Shown here: positions 42,596-52,224 of the stretch, piece by piece
Position numbering within the stretch: position 1 is the stretch's first letter
Layout: every line of letters starts with the position of its first letter
DNA from: a bacterium
GTDB taxonomy: Bacteria; NPL-UPA2; JAUVJM01
Reading direction: 5' to 3'
DNA length: 64,000 nt
Assembly: GCA_030606215.1 (NCBI GenBank)
Contig: JAUWGW010000002.1
Location: forward strand, 1 to 64,000
Translations under genes and position numbers: made by a program
Notes under the pieces: generated by a model
What the model was told of the DNA's origin: nothing
Seen by the model: only the letters and a program-made list of their open reading frames with translations
The model's database searches: none

Positions 42596-43553
42596 AAATA
42601 TAAGAATAGACCCTTATTATTTAATCGCTTTTCTCAGGTCAAAATATGGTTTTTATCAATTGATGAGAGAAAGAGAGCAAATAATTCAATTTCAACTTAC
42701 TTTAGATAGAGTGAAGAAAATAAAAGTCCTCATTCCTGAAAGCAAAAAACTTATTCAAGATATTTCAAAAACTATAAAAGAACATTTTATCTCCTTCCGC
42801 CTTTCTATAAAGAAATATACTCAGTCTGAGCAGATGCTTTTGGAAGAGTTAGAGATAAATGATTTAGATTTAAGCCACGAACTTTTTTATACCGTCAATC
42901 TTAAGGATGCCAAACAGTCTCATCGGATTGATGCTGAATATTATCAGCCGAAGTATGAGAAGCTGATTACACATATAAAGAAGAATACCCCAGCAAAACT
43001 TTTGGGGGAATTGGTAACGATAAGTAAAGGTGTTGAACCTGGGAGTGAAGCATATCGGGATAGTGGTATCCCTTTTGTGCGGATAGGCAATTTAACAAGG
43101 CATGAAATAAATGACAATAATCAGCAATGTTTATCAGAAAACCTTTATAGTGAGTTTAAGACTTCATGCCAACCCAACGTTGGAGAGATACTGCTTTCAA
43201 AGGATGCTACTCTTGGTATTGCTCTTGTGGTTAGGGAAAATCGGAAAATGATTATATCCGGAGGAATTTTGAGGCTAAAAACTATTGATACAATCAACAA
43301 TGAATATTTAGCATTGGTGCTCAATTCCCTTGTGGTGCAATCTCAGATTCAAAGAGATGCTGGAGGCTCAATAATAAATCACTGGAGACCTGACCAGATA
43401 AGGAACACCGTGATTCCTATTTTGTCAAAAGCAGGACAGGAGAAGATAGCTAATCTCCTCATCCAGTCTCACCAAGCCCGAAAGCGAGCTAAGAAACTTT
43501 TGGAAGAGGCTAAAAGAAAAGTTGAAGATTTAATTGAAGAAAAGACAGAATGA
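42543..43553 (+). CDS. Type I specificity (HsdS-like) protein, N-terminally truncated
   Basis: 336 residues from ATG 42543. The first domain is short: TEVALSRTVLGLRNIRIDPY then FLRSKYGFYQLM and LTLDRVKKIKVLIPE; the second is complete with ISKGVEPGSEAYR, IPFVRIGNLTRHEI and HWRPDQIRNTVIPIL, plus the closing helix ANLLIQSHQARKRAKKLLEEA. About the first 80 residues of a normal HsdS are gone, and the frame runs out of the methylase fragment. With no intact methylase it is unlikely to work alone. Confidence 0.7.
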   Translation: MSSKKTEVALSRTVLGLRNIRIDPYYLIAFLRSKYGFYQLMREREQIIQFQLTLDRVKKIKVLIPESKKLIQDISKTIKEHFISFRLSIKKYTQSEQMLLEELEINDLDLSHELFYTVNLKDAKQSHRIDAEYYQPKYEKLITHIKKNTPAKLLGELVTISKGVEPGSEAYRDSGIPFVRIGNLTRHEINDNNQQCLSENLYSEFKTSCQPNVGEILLSKDATLGIALVVRENRKMIISGGILRLKTIDTINNEYLALVLNSLVVQSQIQRDAGGSIINHWRPDQIRNTVIPILSKAGQEKIANLLIQSHQARKRAKKLLEEAKRKVEDLIEEKTE

Positions 43554-43708
43554 AGGCTGTTTCATATACCAGACTATCAAGTAGAGGATTGACAGGTTTT
43601 TCTCAGGCATAAATATTGAGAGTTTATGATTAGACGTAACCTATCAGAAAAGAGAGTGTGGAGTGTTAAAGCCATAGGAAAATTTGGTAAATAAAACAGG
43701 GCACAAAT

Positions 43709-44230
43709 ATGATGAGAATTACAGAGGCAAATGTAAAAAAATATGCCGGGAGATACAATGAACGGTATAAGAACGCTGATGAAATTATAGAAAAAGAAGT
43801 GAAAAAATGGCTTAAAAGTCAGCGTTATTTAGACAAAAAAAGGTTTCTGAAAATAGGACTGTGGAAGTCAAAGAGACAAAGAAAGAGATACGAAGACAAT
43901 GACGATTTGATGATAAGGGAAATTACTCGGTTTAGTTTTGCAGCAAAAAGCGAAGAAGCAAGAATTAAATCTCTTTTAGTTTTAAATGGCGTGTCTTATC
44001 CTGTTGCTTCTGCAATTTTACATTTTGCCTTTCCCAAGAAGTATCCCATAATGGATTTTAGAGTAATCTGGTCTCTTGGGTGGAAACAGCCAAAATACTA
44101 CACTTTTGATTTTTGGCAGAAGTATTGTCGCAAGTTGAACGAAATTTCAAAGAAAGTAGGGGAAGAAATTAGAACGGTTGATAAAGCACTTTGGAAACAT
44201 TCTAAGGAACAGCAAAAATACAAAAAATAG
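43709..44230 (+). CDS. Helix-hairpin-helix-like protein of unknown function
   Basis: 173 residues. NGVSYPVASAILHFAFPKKY followed by PIMDFRVIWSLGW resembles the HhH and aspartate region of DNA glycosylases (G-V-x-x-x-V-A-S-A-I-L, P-x-x-D), but other glycosylase parts were not recognised. Rich in Lys at both ends. Overlaps the next gene by one base. Possibly DNA-linked, within the accessory stretch. Confidence 0.6.
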   Translation: MMRITEANVKKYAGRYNERYKNADEIIEKEVKKWLKSQRYLDKKRFLKIGLWKSKRQRKRYEDNDDLMIREITRFSFAAKSEEARIKSLLVLNGVSYPVASAILHFAFPKKYPIMDFRVIWSLGWKQPKYYTFDFWQKYCRKLNEISKKVGEEIRTVDKALWKHSKEQQKYKK

Positions 44231-44685
44231 TGGTGAAAGGTATGAATATTTTAGACAAATTCGAGTGGTTGGCACGATACGGGTTTATCGATATTATATT
44301 TGGTCTGGGTGTAATTAGTTTCTTGGTGCGGTTGATTCGGAAAGCCTTCCCAACAAATTATGAGCATTTACATATAAACGTATCAATGGGTGGGCATGTT
44401 TCTATTCCACCAAATATAAGAGTATCTCAGTCATTTCTTATCCACTTGAGTAATGCTGGCACAACTAACTTATACATAGCACGAGCGTATTTTCGTGCCC
44501 AACAACCAAATTACTTTACAGAATACGAAGCACTTATTCGTCCTGGTCATTCAAATCGACAAACCACTTGGCTTGCACTTGAACAGCCAGTAAATCAACA
44601 GTTAATCGATAGGCGAGGCTGTGGCGTTCTCTATATTGAATACGCAGCATCAGGCAGGCAAGGAGTGCATAGGACAAAGGTGTGA
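44230..44685 (+). CDS. Single-span membrane protein of unknown function
   Basis: 151 residues. One membrane helix near the N-terminus (YGFIDIIFGLGVISFLVRLI), then a beta-rich domain with HINVSMGGHVSIPPNIRVSQ and IHLSNAGTTNLYIARAYF. Translationally overlaps the preceding gene. No family recognised. A membrane anchor plus a soluble partner is a plan seen in defence pairs, but that is inference. Confidence 0.6.
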   Translation: MVKGMNILDKFEWLARYGFIDIIFGLGVISFLVRLIRKAFPTNYEHLHINVSMGGHVSIPPNIRVSQSFLIHLSNAGTTNLYIARAYFRAQQPNYFTEYEALIRPGHSNRQTTWLALEQPVNQQLIDRRGCGVLYIEYAASGRQGVHRTKV

Positions 44686-44837
44686 CAAAATCAATAAACA
44701 TACATAAATAGTGAGTGGAGGGGTAGGGTAAAATTTACATTGGAAATTAAACTTGTGGACTTAGGTCTGGAATATAGATATACTCATTTGACTGTTGAAA
44801 TACAGTTCTAACGCTGTCCACAATGGTCAGCCAGATT

Positions 44838-46691
44838 CTATTCTCTTTTTCTTTTGCCGAGGAGGACTGCATCCCTTAATTCATCAATATTTTTTGCTTC
44901 GAGCCAGCTCTTTTCGAACTCAGTGTCCTGGGCAATCTGGGCAATGGCGGCTAAGGTTTTAAGGTGGAAATTACGCTCCTCTCTTGTTCCTAAGAGGACA
45001 AATACTGTGCTTACTAGAGGCGTTTCTTCATCAAAGATTATCCCGTCTTTACACCTTGCCAGAAGGATATCAAACTTTCCCTCACCGGGAACAATAATAT
45101 GGGGTATGGCTAAATTGGAAGCAATCACCGTAGAAGATTCCCTTTCTCTTTCCCAGAGGAGTTTGTAGAGTGTTTCTTCTTCCAGACCTATTCTTTTACT
45201 TAGAACCTGAGAGACTTTTTTGAAGAATTCATCCAGCGAGATACTTTCCTCAAAATCCAGAATCTGGCATTCATGTATTAACCTATCAAATCTATCCTCA
45301 GTAATCTCATCTCTTTCTCTGATTATTTCTCTCAATTCTCTTCTCAGGATACCTCTGGAGAGGCGTTGAGAGAGGAGTCGTTGAACAATATACGTTAGAC
45401 CTGATTCCCTGGATACCCTGGGACGGGCGTATGTTCCATACCAGATAAATGCTCCCAGGAGGAAAGAAACAGTGATGAGAAGGGAGATAAAACTGAATTC
45501 AAGGAGGAGAAAAAAGCCGCCCAGAATACCGAAGATTTGCATCCATGGATAGAGAGGCGCTCTGAACTTTGGGCGGTAATTTGGAATCTTACCTCCTCGC
45601 ATAATGATTACAGAGAGATTGACCAGGATGAATAGGAGAATCATCAATGCTGAAGCAACTTCTACAAGATGTTCCAGGTCAAGAAATAATATGACTATAA
45701 GCATGAAAAGACCTGTTGAGATTATTGAGTAATGCGGGGTTTTAAATCTTGAGTTTATCCTGCTGAAAAAAGCAGGGAACAGGTTATCCCTTGCCATAGC
45801 CATTGGATTGCGGGAGGCAGCGAGAATCCCGGCATTCGCTGTAGATATAAAAGCAAGAACCCCTGCGAAGGAAAGAAGTATTAACCCTGGAGTCCCGGCA
45901 AAAACTTTTGCTCCTAAGGAGATCGGGGTGTGAGTGGATTTCAGAGTTTCGGGTTCCAGTAAACCGACTGTAACAAAGACTACCGACGCATATAGGAACC
46001 CTGTTACAAGCCATGAGGCAATCATGGCTAAAGGGATTGTTTTCCCCGGATTCTTCACTTCCTCAGCCACACTTGCTATTTTTGTCAAGCCTCCGTAAGA
46101 TATGAAGACAAATCCTGCTGTGGAGAACAAAATTCCAAGTTTTTCCGGGACTATGGGGAAATATCTTTCCCCCTGCACTTTCGGCAATCCGCCTGCTAAG
46201 TATAAAAGCAGTAAACTCAAGAGAATGAGAACCATTCCGATCTGCATTCTTCCGGTCTCTTTCACACCAATAATGTTCAGGTAGATAAAGAAGAACAGAA
46301 GTACGCAGGCTATAAGTTTAACCTGGAGATAGGATATGCCGGGAATTAATAACTCAAAGAGCACGCCGAGACCAATAAGTGCGAATGCGCTCTTAAAACT
46401 TAGAGAAAACCAGTTAGAAATTCCGCCAAGAGTTCCCATAGGCGGGCCAAAACTTCTGTCAATGAAGAAATAAGTTCCTCCTGCCTTTGGCATAGCAGTG
46501 GAAAGTTCTGCCTTGCTCAGCATGGCAGGGAGGACAAAGAGCCCTGCTATGATGTAGGCGAGAAATGCTCCGGAACCGCATCTCTGGTAGGCAAAGGAGG
46601 GAAGAATGAAAAGACCGGAACTTATCATCGCTCCTGTAGCAATGGAGAAAATAGCAAGAAATCCTAATTCTTTCTTCAAAGTTCCTGCCAT
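44838..46691 (-). CDS. APC-family amino-acid permease fused to a PTS EIIA-like domain
   Basis: 617 residues. About the first 430 are a 12-helix APC permease (IATGAMISSGLFILP, YIIAGLFVLPAML, VFISYGGLTKIASVAEEVKN). The last 150 form a PTS EIIA(Ntr/fructose)-type domain with the phospho-accepting His in SNLAIPHIIV and ARCKDGIIFDEET. The permease probably moves amino acids, with flux set by phosphorylation or ligand binding at the added domain. No other PTS gene is in the window. Confidence 0.88.
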   Translation of the reverse strand: MAGTLKKELGFLAIFSIATGAMISSGLFILPSFAYQRCGSGAFLAYIIAGLFVLPAMLSKAELSTAMPKAGGTYFFIDRSFGPPMGTLGGISNWFSLSFKSAFALIGLGVLFELLIPGISYLQVKLIACVLLFFFIYLNIIGVKETGRMQIGMVLILLSLLLLYLAGGLPKVQGERYFPIVPEKLGILFSTAGFVFISYGGLTKIASVAEEVKNPGKTIPLAMIASWLVTGFLYASVVFVTVGLLEPETLKSTHTPISLGAKVFAGTPGLILLSFAGVLAFISTANAGILAASRNPMAMARDNLFPAFFSRINSRFKTPHYSIISTGLFMLIVILFLDLEHLVEVASALMILLFILVNLSVIIMRGGKIPNYRPKFRAPLYPWMQIFGILGGFFLLLEFSFISLLITVSFLLGAFIWYGTYARPRVSRESGLTYIVQRLLSQRLSRGILRRELREIIRERDEITEDRFDRLIHECQILDFEESISLDEFFKKVSQVLSKRIGLEEETLYKLLWERERESSTVIASNLAIPHIIVPGEGKFDILLARCKDGIIFDEETPLVSTVFVLLGTREERNFHLKTLAAIAQIAQDTEFEKSWLEAKNIDELRDAVLLGKRKRE

Positions 46692-46821
46692 ACTTCAGGC
46701 CCCCTCCGCACTCATTATACAGGAGGTCAACGCAAGAGTGAAGTAGAATTTTCTCGACATAGGGTTCTTTTTAGGGTAAAACTATTTCAGGCTTAATTAA
46801 CCGAAAGGAAAGGGGATTGGT

Positions 46822-47640
46822 ATGGAGATAGGGGAACTGAAGAAAAAAGCAAAAGCCATAAGAATTGACATTGTTAAAATGATTGGCACAGCCGGGAGTG
46901 GTCATCCGGGTGGGGCGCTTTCTTCTGCGGATTTGATGACGGTTCTCTATTTTGACCAGTTAAAGCATGACCCTAAAGACCCGTGGTGGAAAGATAGGGA
47001 TAGGGTAATCTTCTCAAAAGGACACAGCAGTGCCTTGCTTTACGCCTGTTTAGCGGAATCCGGTTATTTTCCGGTGGAAGATTTGTTGACTTTCAGGAAA
47101 TTAGGGTCGCTTCTGCAGGGACATCCTGCGAGAAATGGTCTTCCAGGGGTGGAAGTTTCTACCGGTTCCTTAGGTCAGGGGTTATCTGTGGGAGTAGGTA
47201 TGGCTTTAGGGTTAAGACAGAGCGGGAAAGATTCCAGAGTCTATGTCCTGCTCGGTGATGGAGAGTGTGATGAAGGGCAAATTTGGGAAGCGGCTATGGC
47301 TTCGGGGCACTACAAATTGGATAATCTCTGTGGTATCCTTGACTATAACCGTTTGCAGATAGATGGTTTTACTGAAGAAGTTATGAACCTGGAGCCGCTT
47401 GCTCAAAAGTGGCAGGATTTTGGCTGGGAGGTAATTAATATTGATGGGCATAATTGTGAGGAGATTATCTCTGCTTACAAGAAAGCAAAGACAGTTAAAG
47501 GGAAACCATCTCTTATCTTAGCGCAAACTATAAAAGGGAAAGGTGTTTCATATATGGAAAATGAAGCTATCTGGCATGGGAAAGCGCCAAAAAAGGAACA
47601 GATGGAGTCTGCAATAAAGGAGTTAGAGAAAGATGAGTAA
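46822..47640 (+). CDS. Transketolase, N-terminal (TPP-binding) subunit
   Basis: 272 residues. SGHPGGALSSADLM, FSKGHSSALLYACLAE, STGSLGQGLSVGVGMALG and the TPP motif GDGECDEGQIWEAAM ... LDYNRLQIDG are present. Makes the thiamine-diphosphate half-site; the partner is coded next. Split transketolases are usual in many anaerobes and archaea. Overlaps the next gene by 8 bases. Confidence 0.93.
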   Translation: MEIGELKKKAKAIRIDIVKMIGTAGSGHPGGALSSADLMTVLYFDQLKHDPKDPWWKDRDRVIFSKGHSSALLYACLAESGYFPVEDLLTFRKLGSLLQGHPARNGLPGVEVSTGSLGQGLSVGVGMALGLRQSGKDSRVYVLLGDGECDEGQIWEAAMASGHYKLDNLCGILDYNRLQIDGFTEEVMNLEPLAQKWQDFGWEVINIDGHNCEEIISAYKKAKTVKGKPSLILAQTIKGKGVSYMENEAIWHGKAPKKEQMESAIKELEKDE

Positions 47641-48583
47641 AGATAGGGAAAACTGGAGAGGAAGTAGAGACGGGTTTGGTGAAGCTCTTGTCAAGTTAGG
47701 GGAGATTAATCCAAATGTTGTCGTTTTAACCTGCGATTTATCCGATTCTGTCCGGGCTGAATCCTTTAAAAAGAAATTCCCTGATAGGTTTTTCCAGTTT
47801 GGTGTAGCTGAACAGAATATGATGAGTATAGCCGCGGGGATGAGTCTTTCAGGTTATATCCCTTATGTCTGCACCTACGCTGTATTTTCTACCGGTCGCT
47901 GCTGGGAACAGTTGAGAATGAGCGTGTGTTATTCTGACTGCAATGTAAAAATAGAAGGTTCTCACGGCGGAATTCTGACTGGAGCTGACGGCGCAAGTCA
48001 TCAGGCGACTGAAGATATTGGGGCTATTAGAGTTATCCCGAACCTGAAGGTGGTAGTTCCGTGTGATGCTATTGAGGCAAGAAAAGCTACAATAGCCGCC
48101 GCTGATATTCCCGGACCTGTATATATTCGTGTGGGGAGAGAACCAATTCCTGTAATTACCACGGAGGAGACTCCCTTTGCTTTTGGAAAGGCACTTGTCT
48201 TGCGGGAGGGGAAAGATGTAACTGTAATTGCCTGCGGCGTGGAGGTGTATGAATCTTTACTGGCGGCTGAGGAACTAGAGAAGGAGGGGATAAGTGTAGG
48301 TGTTGTCAATTTGCATACCATAAAACCTCTGGATAGTGAAACAATCGTTAAGCTGGCGAAAGAAACAGGGGCAATTGTTACTGCTGAAGAGCATCAAGCA
48401 ATCGGTGGACTTGGTGGTGCAGTTGCCGAACTTCTGGGGCAGAGATATCCTGTGCCAATAGAGATTGTTGGAATTAAAGATAAGTTCGGAGTTTCCGGTC
48501 CGTCATGGGAGTTGATGAAGCATTTCGGTCTTACCTCTAATGAGATAAAAGAAGCAATCAGAAAAGTTCTTGATAGAAAATAG
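47633..48583 (+). CDS. Transketolase, C-terminal subunit
   Basis: 316 residues. GVAEQNMMSIAAGMSLSGYI contains the catalytic Glu that activates TPP; SHGGILTGADGASHQATEDI and YIRVGREPIP follow. Forms the active alpha2beta2 enzyme with the preceding subunit, in the non-oxidative pentose phosphate pathway. Confidence 0.93.
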   Translation: MSKDRENWRGSRDGFGEALVKLGEINPNVVVLTCDLSDSVRAESFKKKFPDRFFQFGVAEQNMMSIAAGMSLSGYIPYVCTYAVFSTGRCWEQLRMSVCYSDCNVKIEGSHGGILTGADGASHQATEDIGAIRVIPNLKVVVPCDAIEARKATIAAADIPGPVYIRVGREPIPVITTEETPFAFGKALVLREGKDVTVIACGVEVYESLLAAEELEKEGISVGVVNLHTIKPLDSETIVKLAKETGAIVTAEEHQAIGGLGGAVAELLGQRYPVPIEIVGIKDKFGVSGPSWELMKHFGLTSNEIKEAIRKVLDRK

Positions 48584-48592
48584 GGGAGAGAG

Positions 48593-49363
48593 ATGAATAA
48601 TAAAATAGCGGCACAACTCTATACATTGAGGGATTTCACGAAAACTCCAGAGGATATTGCAACCACGCTGAAGAAGGTTAGACAGATTGGTTACGAAGCA
48701 GTCCAGTTGTCTGCTTTAGGTCCGATTGATGTTCATGAACTTAAAAGAATCCTGGATGGGGAAGGGTTGACTGTATGTGTTACTCATGTGGACTATTTTA
48801 AAATGCGGGATGAGACCCAATCTGTTATTGACGAGCATAAGGTGCTTGAATGTAAGTTTGTTGCTGTAGGAGGCTTACCCCCTGAATACCGCAAGGATAT
48901 TGAAGGATACAGAAGATTTGCCAGGGAAGCTTCTCAGGTAGCAGAGAAACTCAAAAAGGAAGAGTTGATTTTTGGTTATCACAATCACAGCTTTGAACTG
49001 GAAAAGTTTGGTGGGAAAACTGCCCTTGAGGTGTTATTTGAGGAAAGTAATCCTGAAGTTTTTACTGCTGAGATGGATACTTACTGGATTCAACATGGCG
49101 GAGGTGACCCTGCTGAGTGGATTAGGAGGATGAAAGGAAGAATACCTCTGGTGCATTTCAAAGATATGGCTATATCCAATGGCAATCAGGTGATGGCAGA
49201 AGTTGGTGAGGGTAACCTGAACTGGGATGCTATACTGGAGGCTTGCCAATCGTCCGGAGTTTTATGGTATATTGTGGAGCAGGATACCTGTCAACGTGAC
49301 CCCTTTGACAGTCTCGCCATAAGTCTTAATAACCTCAAAAAAATGCTTGATGTCAGGAGATAA
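48593..49363 (+). CDS. Sugar phosphate isomerase/epimerase-like TIM-barrel protein
   Basis: 256 residues, AP-endonuclease-2/xylose-isomerase-like fold: AAQLYTLRDFTKTPEDI, FGYHNHSFELE, TAEMDTYWIQHGG and IPLVHFKDM, with metal ligands Glu, Asp, His, Glu in expected order. GGGGAGAG upstream. Could be an isomerase or epimerase of a hexose or inosose; substrate not predictable. Confidence 0.85.
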   Translation: MNNKIAAQLYTLRDFTKTPEDIATTLKKVRQIGYEAVQLSALGPIDVHELKRILDGEGLTVCVTHVDYFKMRDETQSVIDEHKVLECKFVAVGGLPPEYRKDIEGYRRFAREASQVAEKLKKEELIFGYHNHSFELEKFGGKTALEVLFEESNPEVFTAEMDTYWIQHGGGDPAEWIRRMKGRIPLVHFKDMAISNGNQVMAEVGEGNLNWDAILEACQSSGVLWYIVEQDTCQRDPFDSLAISLNNLKKMLDVRR

Positions 49364-49414
49364 ACACTGGTGTGGTCAATACTATTGGCCAGGGAGCCAC
49401 TGGGAAAGCATCAA

Positions 49415-49510
49415 GGCGAAACTGTCTCTATAATTTTCTGTATTTCTTCCTGAAGCATATAGACAGAGATTGGGATTGCAATTGCCCGGTTTAAAAATTC
49501 ACCTGTGAGT
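49415..49510 (-). pseudogene. Duplicated 3' end of the DegT aminotransferase gene
   Basis: These bases closely match the start of the region 52502-52590, which codes the last 25-30 residues of the aminotransferase on the minus strand. About 85 bases align with scattered changes. The rest of the gene is absent at this site, so it is a truncated, older duplicate. Confidence 0.75.
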
Positions 49511-49669
49511 TGGCCTGGTCGACATTTAAGTCCATGTTCTAAGAGATTAGAAAATCTATTAATATGTAATAATAAAGAGAAAGTGTTTACTCCTCAAGGT
49601 TTCTACAACCTCTGCCCATCAAACCCTGAGACAAGAAAGCATATTTTAAGTACAGTGGAAAGGAAGTAA
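49505..49669 (+). pseudogene. Short coding remnant, possible glycosyl-hydrolase-like tail
   Basis: From GTG 49505 the frame runs 54 codons and includes VFTPQGFYNLCPSNPETRKH. The segment LCPSNPETRKHIL resembles a conserved stretch in some uncharacterised glycosyl-hydrolase-like proteins. No ribosome site; likely a relic. The remaining bases up to 49751 hold no gene I can see. Confidence 0.35.
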
Positions 49670-49751
49670 CCTTGATGGACAACATGCCATATAGTGAGTC
49701 CACGATCCAATAGAGAATACTCAGTACAATATTTTCCATAGTGACGGGGAT

Positions 49752-52154
49752 TTATAACCGGCGTCTGTTTTCTGGGTAGGTTAGTGTGTATTTGCCGGGT
49801 TTCAAGTTTCTCTTCAACCCTTTGACTTTTAAATTACCTGTTGTTCCTTCAGGAACGGATATGTCCAGATTTATCTCTCTGTCTTTTCTTTTAAGTTTGA
49901 TTTCAATCTTTCCAGAGCGTGTCGGGAGTGTAAGATTCAGCCAATCAAGGTTCAAAAGTACGGGGCTTATTGAAAATCTCTCCCAGTTTGGAGTAAGCGG
50001 TTCCAGGCCTGCTAGAATATTCGTCAGGTAAACTACTGAGTGGGCACTCCAGGCGTGGCAGAGTGAGTTGTAGCCGGGGATTGGATTCCATATTTCATAG
50101 CAGGTTGTGGAACCTTCTTTCAGCATCTGTCCCCACCTTTGCCTTATGAAATCCACAATTTCTCTTTCATAACCACCGACCTTTTTTAAAGCATTCAGGA
50201 CATAAAAGTAGAAAAATGGAGTTGCCTCAATTATCTTTTTACTGGTTAGCGGAGGTTTTTTCATCGGAGGTAGTAAAATATCTTCAGCAAATTTTTTATG
50301 ACATTCTGGTTTCAACTCAAGGAGTATTGCAAAAGAATGTGTATGCTGACTTAACTTTTTAATTTGTTTTTTCTTTTTAAGGTCAAATCCGTCATAGAAG
50401 ACTTTATCTTTTTCAGACCAGAAATACTTTAAAATTTTCTTTTCCAGAACGGCAGCATCTTTCCGGTATTCGTTACCTTCCTTTCTTATAATTTTGCAGA
50501 TTTCAACCATCTGCCTCAACGTACTCAAATACAGGAAGTTGAAAAAAGCCGAGTAGCCGTTTTTGTATAATGGAGCCCAGTCAAAAAATACCCACCATTC
50601 AGGCATTGGTCCTAACATTCCGTTTTCTTTCACGTAATTCTGAAAAAATCTGAGCGCTTTCTGAATTTCGGAAAACTGTTCCTTCAGCAAACTTTTGTCT
50701 CCCGTATACCGATAATAATCCATGTGGGTGTGAATCCATGTGAGCGTAAAATCAGGCAGGATACAACCAACTGCCATCGTGGGGAAATGTCCATAAGTCA
50801 ACCCATTGGGTATTTGTGATTGACCTGCTTGCTTTACTCCTCTTCTGAAGAGCCTCATGTCACCGAAGAGGTGAAAGGTATTTGCACCCTGAACTCTGGC
50901 ATCTCCCCACCACTGGGTCTGCTCTCTCCAGGGGCAGTCAACATATGCATCAAGGGAACAGTTAATCTGGGTGCGGACACACATATTCCAGATTTTGTTT
51001 ATGGTTTCGTCCGAACAGTTAAATTCAGCCTTTTTCTTAAATGGATAACAGGTCTGCCTGACATAAAGGTGATAAAGTTTAAGAGGTTTTCTGATATTGC
51101 GAAAAGTTACTGCCAGGTATCTGAATCCGTGAACTGCAAAAGTTTCAAGGTTATTGTGGCCTTCTTTCAGAATAAACCTGTCTGAAAAGGCAACTTTGCA
51201 TCCTGTTTCTGGATCCTTCACGCAGAGCCATTCTCCTTCCAGAGATTCAGCGGTAGTGAAATCAATGACTTCTCCGCCTTTCCCTTCTGCTTTAATACCG
51301 AGGAAGCCGGCCACTTCCTCTCCAAAATCAATTATTAATGTAAGCCGCTTTTTTGAGGGGAAAGGCGGAATTCTGGTAGAGGATGAGTCCGGCTTCAACA
51401 TGTTTTTCTCATTTCTGACCCAGGTAGGGGTTTCGATTCCTCTTTGTTCTTTTAGGTAGATTTCAGTCAAATTACGTGTGTTCTTCCAGTCTGGAGAACA
51501 GTCACTGGAATAGATTTTAAGAACTGCCTTGAAATTCTTTATCTCTTCCTTCATCAAAGGAATTTCCCTCTCTTCCAGATTTAACCAGGGTAGGCAACCA
51601 ACCGGCCTGCAGACACCGTAAGTCCATCCGTCTTTCCCTTCCCTGATGTCATTGCCGGGAAGTTTCCATGGGTCTGCCAGATGCACATCAAAATTTTCCT
51701 GGTAGCCCATCTGAATGCTTCGTCTGATAGTGTCCTGCTTATGCCCGGGACATTTTTTCACCAGCCAGGTTTTTGGTTTTGTTCCGATGTCAATCCCGCT
51801 AATCTTGCCTGAAACCAATAGACCGCCAGCTCCTGCATATATTGATTGGAAAGTTCCGTGACCAAATTGATGGACTAAAACAGCAAGGACATTCTTCCCC
51901 CGTTTCAGGTGATGAGCAATGTTGACTCTGTCAAAGGGATAACTTTCCGGATAGCCGCGGGCAGGTCCATAGCAGACATAATTTCCGTTTACATAGAGTT
52001 TGTATCGTGAATCAGCCGTTACTTTTATTTCGGCTATGTCAGGGACTTTTTTCAAATTGAATTCTCTCCGTGCCATCATATATACATTCACATCATCAAA
52101 TCCATAAGAGCCATACCAGAGCCACCCGCATCCCCGAAACTCGTTGTTTTTCAT
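49752..52154 (-). CDS. Alpha-L-rhamnosidase-like (GH78-type) protein
   Basis: About 800 residues from ATG 52154; an in-frame ATG at 52283 would add 43 residues that lie in a gene remnant. N-terminal beta-sandwich: VTADSRYKLYVNGNYVCYGP and KRGKNVLAVLVHQFGHG. The alpha/alpha-toroid follows, with CPWREQTQWWGDARV, an acid-rich catalytic stretch (PWxEQ ... D), and HMDYYRYTGDKSLLKEQ. No signal peptide, so cytoplasmic or not exported by Sec. Likely releases rhamnose or a related sugar from glycans. Closest named family is GH78; activity unproven. Confidence 0.8.
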   Translation of the reverse strand: MKNNEFRGCGWLWYGSYGFDDVNVYMMARREFNLKKVPDIAEIKVTADSRYKLYVNGNYVCYGPARGYPESYPFDRVNIAHHLKRGKNVLAVLVHQFGHGTFQSIYAGAGGLLVSGKISGIDIGTKPKTWLVKKCPGHKQDTIRRSIQMGYQENFDVHLADPWKLPGNDIREGKDGWTYGVCRPVGCLPWLNLEEREIPLMKEEIKNFKAVLKIYSSDCSPDWKNTRNLTEIYLKEQRGIETPTWVRNEKNMLKPDSSSTRIPPFPSKKRLTLIIDFGEEVAGFLGIKAEGKGGEVIDFTTAESLEGEWLCVKDPETGCKVAFSDRFILKEGHNNLETFAVHGFRYLAVTFRNIRKPLKLYHLYVRQTCYPFKKKAEFNCSDETINKIWNMCVRTQINCSLDAYVDCPWREQTQWWGDARVQGANTFHLFGDMRLFRRGVKQAGQSQIPNGLTYGHFPTMAVGCILPDFTLTWIHTHMDYYRYTGDKSLLKEQFSEIQKALRFFQNYVKENGMLGPMPEWWVFFDWAPLYKNGYSAFFNFLYLSTLRQMVEICKIIRKEGNEYRKDAAVLEKKILKYFWSEKDKVFYDGFDLKKKKQIKKLSQHTHSFAILLELKPECHKKFAEDILLPPMKKPPLTSKKIIEATPFFYFYVLNALKKVGGYEREIVDFIRQRWGQMLKEGSTTCYEIWNPIPGYNSLCHAWSAHSVVYLTNILAGLEPLTPNWERFSISPVLLNLDWLNLTLPTRSGKIEIKLKRKDREINLDISVPEGTTGNLKVKGLKRNLKPGKYTLTYPENRRRL

Positions 52155-52224
52155 TTTTTCCAATTTATTTTGTTTTCCTCTTGAAAGAGTTTTCATAAGG
52201 CTCGGGGTTTTGTTAGGTATTCTT

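Noticed and set aside
40440..44840. att duplication of the tRNA-Gln 3' end at the far side of the accessory stretch
   Set aside because: I looked through 44686-44837 and found no matching sequence.
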